Source of the DNA: Bacteroidia bacterium
Lineage (GTDB): Bacteria; Bacteroidota; Bacteroidia; Cytophagales; Cyclobacteriaceae
Assembly: GCA_030432655.1 (NCBI GenBank)
Contig: JAUILA010000004.1
Location: forward strand, 140,988-204,987
Length of the DNA: 64,000 nt
Reading direction: 5' to 3'
Shown here: positions 25,633-34,302 of the stretch, piece after piece
Layout of the letters: each line of letters begins with the position of its first letter
Numbering within the stretch: the stretch's first letter is position 1
Position numbers and translations under genes: made by a program
Notes under the pieces: model-generated
The model's database searches: none
The model's input: only the letters and a program-made list of their open reading frames with translations
What the model was told of the DNA's origin: nothing

Positions 25633-27971
25633 AGTTCAATGGAATAAGTAATGGAAGGAAATGCGGAACCCAGGACGGACAGCTTGTAGGCCTGAGGGAT
25701 CGGCTCATCAACCAGGCGTTCATAATAAACGGAATACGCGTTTTTTCTTCCCAGTATATTGTATACCGAAATATTGAGCTTATCCTCGAACTTGTTAATA
25801 ATATTGCCAATGGTGAAGGAAACGTCCAGCCTCATGTAATTCGGTATCCGGTATTCATTTCTGTCCGAATAATGGGGAATAACCAGCTGACCCATTCGGT
25901 AATCCGAAACCAGGGCAGTGATGGGTCGCCCTGTGTTGTAAATGAAGTTTACAGAAAAGCTCCCGCGCCTGCCAAGCCGAAGATCCGAGACAAATTTAAA
26001 GGCATGTGGCTGGTCATAATAGGCAGGAAACCATTCTCCGTCATTAATATCTCCTGATGGCTCATCAACCGATACAAAGCTCCGGGTATATACGTAGGAA
26101 ATCCAGCTGTTCCATTTCGGGGTACTGTGTTTCAGAAAAAGCTCCACGCCATATGCTTTTCCGTTACCGATGAGTAATTCGCTTTCCATATTCTCCTGGA
26201 CCAGCAAGTCTGCAAAATCTTTGTATTCAATTACATTCTGCTGTTGCTTGTAAAATACTTCCATGGATGTGACCCACTTATCATTATTAAAATTTCTGTA
26301 CACGCCCAGAGAATAATTATCCGAGCTGGTAGGTGGAATATAGCGCGTACTCACCTGCCACTGGTCTACCGGTGTGGGGGCCGTGGTATTGGAAATAAGG
26401 TGCAGGTACTGGTAGGTACGGTTGTAACTGGCTTTGAGTGATGTGGCCGGATTGAATTCGTAGCGAACTGAAATCCTGGGCGCCGGCTGGGTATAGGTGG
26501 TTATTACCTCGCCCTGGTCGTAGAATACACTGTCGACAATATTCTCATCGGCAATATCATCACTTTCATATAGATATTCCCTGGCATAGCCGAGATGCTG
26601 ATACATATTCAGCCGGATACCGGCAGATATATCAAAAACGGGAGAAATCGTAAAAACGTCATTGAGATAGATGGCCATTTCCCTGCCCCGGGAACGGTTT
26701 ACGGCTTTAGGAATAACTCCACTCATTTCATTAAGGGGAAACCTCCTTTCCACAGGCGGGTCATACAATTTTCCTTCGATCCCTGCATTGATATCATGGC
26801 TTGCCGGAGTAATATGAATATTGGCCCGGCCACCCCATTTATCCATCCCATTCTCCAGCCGGCTTTCCAGTCCGTCCGTATAATCACTCAGGCTGCTTTC
26901 GTACCGGAGAAAGTTGGCTTCCACATCCAGGCGGGTAAGAGGGGAGATCTGAAAATCGTAATTCATATTGAACCCGTTATTACTCCAGGCATACCCAAAA
27001 TCACCGGCAAAATTAAAATTGTCACGGCTGTGAATAGCCGAGAGCATCAGGTGGTGGCGTTCGTTGAAATAATCATCGATGCGGAAAAACACATCACGGA
27101 AATCCGCACTGCTTTGTTGCACATCCAGGTCCTTTATCTGCCCCAGAATCCAGTCTGAATAGGTAATCCGACCCGCCGCGAGCACACTTATATTTTTCGT
27201 GACCGGCCCGTTAACAGTCAGCCTGGTGGAAAATGTACCTATGCCCGCGGTAGCCCCCCATTTGTCCTTATTCCCCTGTAAACTGTTAACATCAAGCACC
27301 GATGAAACCCTGCCCCCATATACAGCTGGCATATGACCTTTATACAAATCAAAATCCCGGGTGGCATCCGGGTGAAAAATTGAAAAGAACCCGAGAACGT
27401 GGGAGGTATTGAATAATTGCATGCCGTCGATCATTACCAGGTTCTGATCAATGCTTCCGCCGCGTACATTGAATCCGGCGGCGCCTTCACCCACCGTGGA
27501 AACACCCGGAAGCAGCGTGATCGATTTAATGACATCTGTTTCCCCGAGAAATGCCGGAATATTCCGGATGTTCTTCATGGACAGGTGCGTCAGTCCGGTG
27601 GTGGTTTGCTTTATGTTATCCCTCGGGTCGGTTTCGCTGATGATCACTTCATTGAGGCTGACTGTTTCCGGTTGCATAACCACTTGTATATATTCCGGGG
27701 AAGTGAAGGTATGGGTCACTTCGCGGTTGACATAACTTATATGGGTCAGGTAGAATGTGACCGGCCCGGGAGGCATAAGAATCCGGAATTTACCATTTGT
27801 ATCAGTTATTGCCGCGACGGTACCATCCTGAGTCATAAATGTGGCACCTTCCACCGGAACCCGCTGCGGATCAGTTACCCTTCCGTCCAGGGTGATCTTG
27901 TCTTGCGCCTTCAGACTGATAGCAATAAGCAGTAAAAAAAGGATTAGCGTATATGACCGGCTGATATTCAT
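25629..27971 (-). CDS. TonB-dependent outer-membrane receptor with N-terminal CarboxypepD-reg domain
   Basis: 780 aa. A signal peptide (to about residue 22) is followed by a carboxypeptidase regulatory-like domain (GRVTDPQRVPVEGATF, residues ~30-110), a plug domain with GFNVRGGSIDQNLVMIDGMQL, and a C-terminal beta-barrel ending in YSIEL. No canonical TonB box can be assigned with confidence. It is translationally coupled to alkB (4-nt overlap) and to the DUF4249 gene, so it likely imports the substrate of that operon, possibly a hydrophobic compound. ExbB/ExbD genes lie at 44-48 kb. Confidence 0.92.
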   Translation of the reverse strand: MNISRSYTLILFLLLIAISLKAQDKITLDGRVTDPQRVPVEGATFMTQDGTVAAITDTNGKFRILMPPGPVTFYLTHISYVNREVTHTFTSPEYIQVVMQPETVSLNEVIISETDPRDNIKQTTTGLTHLSMKNIRNIPAFLGETDVIKSITLLPGVSTVGEGAAGFNVRGGSIDQNLVMIDGMQLFNTSHVLGFFSIFHPDATRDFDLYKGHMPAVYGGRVSSVLDVNSLQGNKDKWGATAGIGTFSTRLTVNGPVTKNISVLAAGRITYSDWILGQIKDLDVQQSSADFRDVFFRIDDYFNERHHLMLSAIHSRDNFNFAGDFGYAWSNNGFNMNYDFQISPLTRLDVEANFLRYESSLSDYTDGLESRLENGMDKWGGRANIHITPASHDINAGIEGKLYDPPVERRFPLNEMSGVIPKAVNRSRGREMAIYLNDVFTISPVFDISAGIRLNMYQHLGYAREYLYESDDIADENIVDSVFYDQGEVITTYTQPAPRISVRYEFNPATSLKASYNRTYQYLHLISNTTAPTPVDQWQVSTRYIPPTSSDNYSLGVYRNFNNDKWVTSMEVFYKQQQNVIEYKDFADLLVQENMESELLIGNGKAYGVELFLKHSTPKWNSWISYVYTRSFVSVDEPSGDINDGEWFPAYYDQPHAFKFVSDLRLGRRGSFSVNFIYNTGRPITALVSDYRMGQLVIPHYSDRNEYRIPNYMRLDVSFTIGNIINKFEDKLNISVYNILGRKNAYSVYYERLVDEPIPQAYKLSVLGSAFPSITYSIEL

Positions 27972-29047
27972 TGACTGCGCTCTTTCCAGTGTTCGAGCCG
28001 GTGATTCATTACCCTGAACCAGAGGACCGGTACAAGCGAAAGAATGATCATGGCAGAGTATCCTGCCGGCAGTTGCGGGCTTTCGTCATAATGATTTAAC
28101 ACCTGGTATCGCTTAATCGCATTGGCGTGATGGTCGGAATGACGCTGCAGCTGGAAGAGAAAAAAATTACTGATAATGTGACTGGCATTCCACGAATGAA
28201 GCGGGCTTACCCGTTCGTACCGCCCGGGACTGATTTCCCTGCGCTCAATTCCATAGTGTTCAATGTAGTTTACCTGTTCGAGGAGGGTGAAGGCAATAAT
28301 ACTCTGGGCGATAAAGAATACGGGAAGCTGCCATACGAAGTGTCCGGCCATAAGGCTGAAAATACCTGTGACCACCATTATAAAAATGGCAGGCAACAGC
28401 GCATACCATATCATTTTATTATGCAGGCCCAGGACAGGCAGGCTATTTCGCCTGAGTCGTTCATTCTCCAGTTTCCAGGCATGTTGATATCCCCCAAAAA
28501 CACTTCTTACCCAGAAAGCATAAAAAGATTCATTCCGCCTTGACGTAGCAGGGTCTTCCGGTGTGGCTACCGTGACGTGGTGGCCCCTGTTGTGTTCAAT
28601 ATAAAAATGCATATAGCAGACTGTCATAAGTAGCACCTGGCTGTAAAACCGCTCGAGTGATGACTTTTTATGTCCGAGTTCATGGGCCACGGTTATTCCG
28701 ATGCCCCCGGTAACAATCCCTGTTCCCAGCGTGAAGCCGGCCCATTCCAGAGGCGTACTGAGGTTACCAAAAGTAACAATCCGGAAAGCCCAGAACAGGA
28801 ACGCGAGTTGGAAGAAGGTCCATGCATAAGTGACGAAACGATAATAAAATGCATTTGAAACCAGGCTGACCTTATTTTCAGGGACATTGAACGTGGAGGT
28901 CCCGGCAAGGAGGTCCAGAAGCGGAATCAGCAAAAAGGCAATACCAAACGCCAGCCAGTTCCAGGCCTCTCCAAGGTAATATCCTGCCACAACTGCGGCG
29001 GGAATAATGAAAGCCATGAAGAAGCCTATTTTTCTAAGGGAGCCCAT
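27968..29047 (-). CDS. alkB: Alkane 1-monooxygenase-type membrane diiron hydroxylase
   Basis: 359 aa with about six membrane helices. All histidine boxes of AlkB are present: AHELGHKK, EHNRGHHVTVATPEDPATSR, NYIEHYGIERR and LQRHSDHHANAIKRYQVL, together with the family's LLDLLAG near residue 45. The enzyme class hydroxylates terminal carbons of alkanes or fatty-acyl chains using a rubredoxin partner, which is not encoded here. It heads an operon with the TonB receptor and DUF4249 gene. The exact substrate is open, as AlkB relatives include fatty-acid hydroxylases. Confidence 0.9.
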   Translation of the reverse strand: MGSLRKIGFFMAFIIPAAVVAGYYLGEAWNWLAFGIAFLLIPLLDLLAGTSTFNVPENKVSLVSNAFYYRFVTYAWTFFQLAFLFWAFRIVTFGNLSTPLEWAGFTLGTGIVTGGIGITVAHELGHKKSSLERFYSQVLLMTVCYMHFYIEHNRGHHVTVATPEDPATSRRNESFYAFWVRSVFGGYQHAWKLENERLRRNSLPVLGLHNKMIWYALLPAIFIMVVTGIFSLMAGHFVWQLPVFFIAQSIIAFTLLEQVNYIEHYGIERREISPGRYERVSPLHSWNASHIISNFFLFQLQRHSDHHANAIKRYQVLNHYDESPQLPAGYSAMIILSLVPVLWFRVMNHRLEHWKERSQ

Positions 29048-29085
29048 AAAAATTAAATTCCGGTATTTAAATTACGTAATTGAAG

Positions 29086-29112
29086 TAATTTATTAGTGTT
29101 AATAATAAATTA
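29086..29112. promoter_or_regulatory. AT-rich inverted repeat upstream of alkB
   Basis: TAATTTATTA (29086-29095) and TAATAAATTA (29103-29112) form a perfect 10-bp inverted repeat, 39 nt before the alkB start. Beside it is the 12-bp palindrome AATTACGTAATT (29070-29081). The sequence AAGTAATTTATTAG (29083-29096) recurs with one change as AAGTAATTTAGTAG at 30449-30462 in front of the tetR gene, so it may be a shared operator. Confidence 0.35.
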
Positions 29113-29192
29113 TTAAGCGGTAAATCCTCCAGATTACGGGGGGCCGTTTAATTGGTAATTGGCTACCATTGGGTAATCTTAAATAATAATCG

Positions 29193-29834
29193 ATGAATAA
29201 AGTATTTGTTATTCTGCTACTCTTGCTGGCTTCTTGCTCCGGCAGGCCGGGCTCCGGGGAAATTATTGACCGCTCCATTCAGTTTCATGACCCATCCGGA
29301 AACTGGTCTGAATATGAGGTGATGCTTGAGCTGGAGGAGTCGCGTCCGGGGGGAGAACCCAGAAACACTAAAATATGGATCGATAACAGCCGCACATTTT
29401 TCCGGATGAATCGTAATGACTCAGAAATTCACGGAATGGAGTCGGATTCCTGCTTTGTTGAGAAGGGAGAAGTGGATTGCGACCGGGTCAGTACAATGAG
29501 AAATTATTACACTTACTTGTGGGGATTACCTATGAAACTTAAAGATCCGGGGGCAGAGATAGATCCTGTTGCCGAAGATGGTGTCCTCAACGGCGAACCG
29601 GTCTATTTAGTGGATGTCACCTATGAGAACGATACCTGGACCTTTTATTTTGCTAAAGATACGTATGAGCTGCTGGCGTATAAGTTTGTTAAGAAAGATG
29701 GTTCGGGAGAATATATCATTCCGGACGGGGTTTATTCAGCCGGCAACATCCGTTTGCCGGATAAGCGTTCCTGGTACGGACTTGACAGTACTTATCTGGG
29801 GGTTGACCGGATTGTATACTCGGAATCTGACTGA
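29193..29834 (+). CDS. DUF6503-like lipoprotein
   Basis: 213 aa. MNKVFVILLLLLASCSG is a lipoprotein signal with Cys15. The mature protein contains the 'SIQFHDPSGNWSEYEVMLEL' start and later YVDVTYENDTWTFYF-type beta-rich segments characteristic of a Bacteroidota lipoprotein family (DUF6503, recognised from memory), possibly related in fold to LolA-type beta sheets. It diverges from alkB with 145 bp between starts and converges on tetR, whose stop abuts its own. Function unknown. Confidence 0.8.
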   Translation: MNKVFVILLLLLASCSGRPGSGEIIDRSIQFHDPSGNWSEYEVMLELEESRPGGEPRNTKIWIDNSRTFFRMNRNDSEIHGMESDSCFVEKGEVDCDRVSTMRNYYTYLWGLPMKLKDPGAEIDPVAEDGVLNGEPVYLVDVTYENDTWTFYFAKDTYELLAYKFVKKDGSGEYIIPDGVYSAGNIRLPDKRSWYGLDSTYLGVDRIVYSESD

Positions 29835-30416
29835 TCAGGCCTTTAATCCGATGATAAGCATATCGGCGAGTTGATTTCCCAGGGATTCCGGATCTATAAC
29901 ACCCTGCGGGTCATACCAGTGCGGCATCCAGTTTAGCGAACTGAACAGGGTCATCACGGCAAGTTTGGTATCGACATGTATGAATTCTCCTTTATCAATA
30001 CCCTGCTGAATAATTCGTTTGAACCTGTTGATGTAATTTATCCGCAACAGCAGAAATTCCCGCAGGAATGGCTGGCTCAGATGACGGTGCTCGTTCATGA
30101 ATACAGCTGATTCAGTCAGGTTATCAGACATAATATGAATATGCGCCACAATGCCGGCGCGAAGCTTTTGGCTTGAGCTTACATCTGACCGTTCCACTTC
30201 TTCCAGTTTGCTCCGGAATTTCTCAGCCATCCCGAAACAAAGGTTTTGCAGGATCTCCTCCTTGGAGCGGATATGTGAATAAAGACTTGCCGCTTCAATT
30301 CCAAGGGCGTTGGCAAGGTCCCTCATGGAAGTGGCTGAATACCCGTTGACGCGGAATAATTCTGCAGCTTTATCAATAACCTGATCTTTCCTGCTTCTGT
30401 GTTCCACAAATTCCAT
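29835..30416 (-). CDS. TetR/AcrR family transcriptional regulator
   Basis: 193 aa. The N-terminal helix-turn-helix is clear (AAELFRVNGYSATSMRDLANALGIEAASLYSHI, split by the recognition helix) and is followed by an all-helical ligand-binding domain with WMPHWYDP near the C-terminus. Such regulators in this context often respond to acyl-CoA or lipid ligands. The nearby alkB operon is the obvious candidate target because both upstream regions carry an AAGTAATTTA(T/G)TAG sequence. The target is inferred. Confidence 0.92.
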   Translation of the reverse strand: MEFVEHRSRKDQVIDKAAELFRVNGYSATSMRDLANALGIEAASLYSHIRSKEEILQNLCFGMAEKFRSKLEEVERSDVSSSQKLRAGIVAHIHIMSDNLTESAVFMNEHRHLSQPFLREFLLLRINYINRFKRIIQQGIDKGEFIHVDTKLAVMTLFSSLNWMPHWYDPQGVIDPESLGNQLADMLIIGLKA

Positions 30417-30471
30417 GTGACAAAAATAAGGATTCTGACCAGTGAATAAAGTAATTTAGTAGATTTGAATC

Positions 30472-30960
30472 ATGACCAAGAATGAGCTGGAAGATTTTGA
30501 GCGACGAATAAGTCTGATCTTTCACGGATCCATTGCACTGACGCTGTTGCCATTCGTTTTACTGTACCTTGAATTCACCCACGATAACCTGCAGCCGTTT
30601 TATACAGGATACTGGTTTCTCGATCCCGTGATGTTGCTGGCAGCAGCAATTATCGTATTTGTCGGGTTCAGAAATTACAGGAGTCATCTGACAGAGATTC
30701 CTCCGGGGGCTTCACTGGATCGGAAATTTGAACATTTGTTCAGAATTTACCTGGGCTTTTACCTGCGTATCTTTCTCGCATCAACGCTGCTCGTTTTTGC
30801 CTATTGGCTTACCGGTGCCCTTGGGGTGGTGATCGGCTATGTGGTAATTCTTTTTCTGTTGTCCCTTCACCGGCCGACACGGATGCGCTTCGTGCGTGAT
30901 ATGCCGGTAACCGGTGCAGAAAAGGACTTTATCCTTCAGAAAAACGGGGGAGATGAATAA
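30472..30960 (+). CDS. Four-helix membrane protein, unknown function
   Basis: 162 aa with four hydrophobic helices at about residues 17-33, 49-65, 96-112 and 114-132, and polar N- and C-termini. No known family is recognised. It diverges from tetR with 55 bp between starts, so it shares the regulatory region that contains the AAGTAATTTAGTAG motif and may be under TetR control. Confidence 0.7.
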   Translation: MTKNELEDFERRISLIFHGSIALTLLPFVLLYLEFTHDNLQPFYTGYWFLDPVMLLAAAIIVFVGFRNYRSHLTEIPPGASLDRKFEHLFRIYLGFYLRIFLASTLLVFAYWLTGALGVVIGYVVILFLLSLHRPTRMRFVRDMPVTGAEKDFILQKNGGDE

Positions 30961-31075
30961 GTCCGCTTTGTTCCATTTCCAGTCCCGAACCTGTGAATTT
31001 TATAAAATAAAAGACAAGGATGGCGATAAAAATACCGAGAATGATTACCAGCGTTTGTTTGGTACGGTTTCGCAT
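30929..31075 (-). CDS. Possible small single-span membrane protein
   Basis: A 48-codon ORF with ATG at 31075 and TAA at 30929. It begins MRNRTKQTLVIILGIFIAIL, a basic N-terminus followed by a single hydrophobic helix, then a ~20-residue polar tail. Its end overlaps the convergent 162-aa membrane protein by 32 nt. The protein-like composition (positive-inside, clean helix) supports a real gene, but no promoter motif or homologue is known to me. Confidence 0.4.
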   Translation of the reverse strand: MRNRTKQTLVIILGIFIAILVFYFIKFTGSGLEMEQSGLIHLPRFSEG

Positions 31076-31157
31076 TTAATACATAGCTTAGGTGCGTATG
31101 TAAAAGACTCAATGAATGATCAATTGGTTGTAAAAACCTCGTGAAAAATTAACGTTA

Positions 31158-32426
31158 CTGAAGAATTTACTGATCATATCCTACTATTGGCCCCCAAGCG
31201 GGGGAGGCGGTGTACAGCGCTGGCTTAAATTCTCCAAATACCTGCCTGAGCAGGGATGGCACTGCCTGGTACTGACGCCCGAAAATCCTTCGTTTGATAA
31301 TATTGATGATTCACTGGAGAATGAAGTACACCCGGATACAGAGGTGCTGAAAATTCCCATCTGGGAGCCGTACAAGTTGTTCAAAAAACTCAAGGGCGAA
31401 GAAAAACTTGAACAGGGAGTGACCCCGGTAAGGGCTGGCTACCTTTCGCGCTTTATCCGCGGAAACATCTTCATACCCGACCCGCGACGATTCTGGGTGG
31501 GACCGGCGGTTAAATTTGTCAGGCACTTTCTGAAGGACCGGTCGATTGATGCCATTGTGACAACCGGACCGCCACACAGCATGCACCTGATCGGGTTAAA
31601 GCTGCACAGGAAAACGAATATACCCTGGATCGCTGATTTCAGAGATCCATGGAGCAATTGGGATATGCTGGATCAATTTAACCTTACGAATATTGCCCGT
31701 AATATGCATCGCAGCCTTGAAAGAAAAGTCATGCGGAATGCCTCCGGCACAATTACAGTGAGTAAGGAATGGGCAATGGATTTCCAGACAGATTACAACA
31801 TCCTTCCTGAAGTACTTACCAACGGTTTTGACGAGGAAGATTTTCACGGGACAAGTCAGCCGGACTACGGCTCCTTTGATTTAATGCATGCAGGCCTGTT
31901 AAACTCCTTCCGGGACAGTCCGGAATTCTGGAAGGTGTGTGCCCGTTTTTTTTCTGAGAATGACGTTAACGGAAAAGTCGTGCTTCGTGGAATGCTGGAT
32001 TCAGACATTAAGGACAGGCTACTGAACTCATCTCTTGCTTCACACCTCGATATAGAAGGGTCTGTACCACATAAGGAGGTCATTGAGCTATATCAGAAGT
32101 CTTTCGTTCTCCTCCTTTTTATGAACAACAGTCAGAATGCGTCAGGGCATATCCCTGGCAAACTGTTTGAGTACCTGGCCGCTAACCGATGGATTCTTGC
32201 CATAGGTGACCCGAACGGTGCTTCTGCCAGGATTATCCGCGAATCCGGGCATGGGAAAGTGGTTGCCTGGGATGACCCGAAGGCAATGAAAGAGGCGCTG
32301 GACGAATACTTTCAATTTTACCGGGAAAAAAGATTGCCGGATCCGGATACTATCCGCAAATATTCAAGGGAATCTTTGGCGCAACAGCTTGCTGTTTACC
32401 TGGATGAAGTTACCGGGCAGGAATGA
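31158..32426 (+). CDS. Family 4 glycosyltransferase with apparent CTG start
   Basis: About 422 aa GT-B enzyme. The family N-terminus, (M)KNLLIISYYWPPSGGGGV followed by QRWLKFSKYLPEQGW, is encoded from 31158 but begins with CTG; no ATG, GTG or TTG occurs in frame between the upstream stop at 31131 and a GTG at 31344. Starting at 31344 would remove about 62 conserved residues. The C-terminal donor-site region includes HIPGKLFEYLAANRWILA with the family Glu. It probably transfers a sugar during surface polysaccharide synthesis. Convergent with the sulfotransferase, with zero spacing. Confidence 0.8.
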   Translation: MKNLLIISYYWPPSGGGGVQRWLKFSKYLPEQGWHCLVLTPENPSFDNIDDSLENEVHPDTEVLKIPIWEPYKLFKKLKGEEKLEQGVTPVRAGYLSRFIRGNIFIPDPRRFWVGPAVKFVRHFLKDRSIDAIVTTGPPHSMHLIGLKLHRKTNIPWIADFRDPWSNWDMLDQFNLTNIARNMHRSLERKVMRNASGTITVSKEWAMDFQTDYNILPEVLTNGFDEEDFHGTSQPDYGSFDLMHAGLLNSFRDSPEFWKVCARFFSENDVNGKVVLRGMLDSDIKDRLLNSSLASHLDIEGSVPHKEVIELYQKSFVLLLFMNNSQNASGHIPGKLFEYLAANRWILAIGDPNGASARIIRESGHGKVVAWDDPKAMKEALDEYFQFYREKRLPDPDTIRKYSRESLAQQLAVYLDEVTGQE

Positions 32427-33050
32427 TCATGCGTTTTTGAGAAAATAGGGGAATTTTTTCAGGATCCTGAGGAATTTTTCCACCGGTTCATTATGTGCCC
32501 TGCGGTTCCCTTCCGCGTCATTGTGTTTCTGCCTGAAATCCACCAGTGCCTGGTCAAAATCTCCTTCTGCTTTAATAGCACTCCAGAATGAGGCAAAGTC
32601 CTTTTCTCCGTCTGACAGCCTAAACGTTAGTTTGTTTGGTTTGTCTTTGAGGAACAGTTCAATATTCTCATTCACACAATCCACGTAATCAAGACAAATG
32701 GCACTGGTATCTGTTATTTCATGCTCCTGTCTTTTCTGTATGCCATAGGCATAGGCACGCACGATTCCTGTCTCCCGGTTCCAGCGCTTCTTGTAACTTT
32801 CAGCTGTATCCTGCCGGTCTCGAAGCATGTGAACATAAAAAGCATCCTGGCCATAAAGTTTATCCAGCCGGCCAAGGTACCACGACAGCCGGTTATCTAT
32901 CTCGATATGATTTTCGGGAAACTTTACCCTCGCGTCTCCGGTTAGCTGACACTGACTTTCGTGGGCGACAGAATAATTCGTAATGTGGCGGCATGCCCGC
33001 TCCAGGCTCAGTGATCCGGTTCGCCCGGTTGATAAGACAAAAACATTCAT
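32427..33050 (-). CDS. Sulfotransferase family protein
   Basis: 207 aa. The N-terminal FVLSTGRTGSLSLERA is the 5'-phosphosulfate-binding P-loop of PAPS-dependent sulfotransferases, and HMLRDRQDTAESYKKRW resembles the 3'-phosphate-binding (Arg/Ser) region. The protein is short compared with typical ~280-aa members but complete. Standing between glycosyltransferases, it may sulfate a surface polysaccharide or glycolipid. The acceptor is not known. Confidence 0.75.
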   Translation of the reverse strand: MNVFVLSTGRTGSLSLERACRHITNYSVAHESQCQLTGDARVKFPENHIEIDNRLSWYLGRLDKLYGQDAFYVHMLRDRQDTAESYKKRWNRETGIVRAYAYGIQKRQEHEITDTSAICLDYVDCVNENIELFLKDKPNKLTFRLSDGEKDFASFWSAIKAEGDFDQALVDFRQKHNDAEGNRRAHNEPVEKFLRILKKFPYFLKNA

Positions 33051-33058
33051 AATATTCT

Positions 33059-33079
33059 GTTACTTTAGCGCAAAGTAAC
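33059..33079. promoter_or_regulatory. Inverted repeat between divergent sulfotransferase and glycosyltransferase genes
   Basis: GTTACTTT (33059-33066) and AAAGTAAC (33072-33079) form a perfect 8-bp inverted repeat around AGCGC, in the 55-bp divergent spacer. The half-site TACTTT is shared with the creD palindrome, although the spacing differs. It could be an operator or paired -7-like elements. Confidence 0.3.
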
Positions 33080-33105
33080 TATTTCATTTTCAATCAGGGA
33101 AATTT

Positions 33106-34302
33106 ATGAAAATAGGCATGTTGCTGGACACCTCATTTCCCCCGGATTCCAGGGTGGAGAACGAAGCAGTCAGCCTGATCCGGGCCGGGCATGAAGTCAG
33201 CCTGTTTTCCCTTGATTACGATAGTGGCATGCCCGCGGAAGAACGTGTAAACGGTATTGATGTACACCGGTTTAGCGCTTCTCAACTTACCTATAAACTA
33301 TCGGCCCTGGCTTATTCATTCCCATTGTTTCGCCGTTTGGTGTCGCCCCTGGTAGGCGAATTTATCAACCGGGTCCGTCCCGATATTCTCCATGTTCATG
33401 ACATGATCCTCGGTGAAACCGGCCTGCGCCTTGCCAGAAAAAATAAACTTCCTTGTATACTTGACCTGCACGAAAACAGACCGGTCATCATGCGCGAATA
33501 TGTGCATGTCAAGAAATTTCCCGGGAATGTGCTGATCAATCCCTCAAGATGGGAGAAGGCACAAAAACGACTAGTCAACCGTGCTGACCGTGTAATTGTG
33601 GTCACTGAGGAAGCGAAGAAGCAATTGATCAATGATTATAAGAAGCCCGGTGAACTGGTAACAGTTGTCCCGAATACGATTCATCCGGATATATACCTGG
33701 CCTATCCGGTGGATCCCCGGATAATTAATCCTTCCGGGGAGTTCACCTTGCTATACATGGGAGATACCGGGCTCAGAAGGGGGACCGATACGGCGATACG
33801 CGCACTGTCAATTCTGCGCAACGCCGGGCAAGAGGTGCGGTTGGTGCTGGTCGGGAGTAATACGGAGGATGTGGAACTTCACAAGCTTACGGAATCGCTT
33901 AACCTGAAATCCCATGTCCTGTTCCAGGGATGGCAGGATGTTTCCAGGTTTCCATCCTACGTGGCGGTGTCAGATCTGTGCCTTTCTCCGCTCAAACGAA
34001 ATCTGCATCATGATACTACCTATGCCAATAAGATATTTCAATACATGGCCATGGGTAAGCCGGTACTGGTGAGTGACTGTCCGGCCCAGGAGCGGGTTAT
34101 AAAGGAATCTCATGCCGGGCTGGTTCACCGCGCTGACGATCCGTCAGACATGGCAGCAAAAATTCTCACGCTCATTGAAAATCCGGCATTACGCAAGAAA
34201 ATGGGGGAGAATGCAGCATCGGCCGTTCAGAAAACCTGGAACTGGCAGCATACGAGCCGGGATTTGGTTGAGATGTATAAATCACTTGCGAAAGAAGCGT
34301 AA
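33106..34302 (+). CDS. Family 4 glycosyltransferase
   Basis: 398 aa GT-B glycosyltransferase. N-terminal acceptor domain begins MKIGMLLDTSFPPDSRVENEA; the donor domain has LLYMGDTGLRRGTDTAIRAL and the C-terminal YANKIFQYMAMGKPVLVSDCPAQ loop with the E/Q-type catalytic region. It belongs to the cluster with the flippase and methyltransferase that follow on the opposite strand, consistent with capsule, O-antigen-like or exopolysaccharide assembly. Its 3' end overlaps the flippase gene by 21 nt. Confidence 0.92.
   Translation: MKIGMLLDTSFPPDSRVENEAVSLIRAGHEVSLFSLDYDSGMPAEERVNGIDVHRFSASQLTYKLSALAYSFPLFRRLVSPLVGEFINRVRPDILHVHDMILGETGLRLARKNKLPCILDLHENRPVIMREYVHVKKFPGNVLINPSRWEKAQKRLVNRADRVIVVTEEAKKQLINDYKKPGELVTVVPNTIHPDIYLAYPVDPRIINPSGEFTLLYMGDTGLRRGTDTAIRALSILRNAGQEVRLVLVGSNTEDVELHKLTESLNLKSHVLFQGWQDVSRFPSYVAVSDLCLSPLKRNLHHDTTYANKIFQYMAMGKPVLVSDCPAQERVIKESHAGLVHRADDPSDMAAKILTLIENPALRKKMGENAASAVQKTWNWQHTSRDLVEMYKSLAKEA

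Noticed and set aside
29070..29112. AT-rich hairpin as a transcription terminator for the 29193 lipoprotein or alkB
   Set aside because: It lies between divergent start codons where a terminator would make no sense; more likely regulatory or simple AT-rich sequence.
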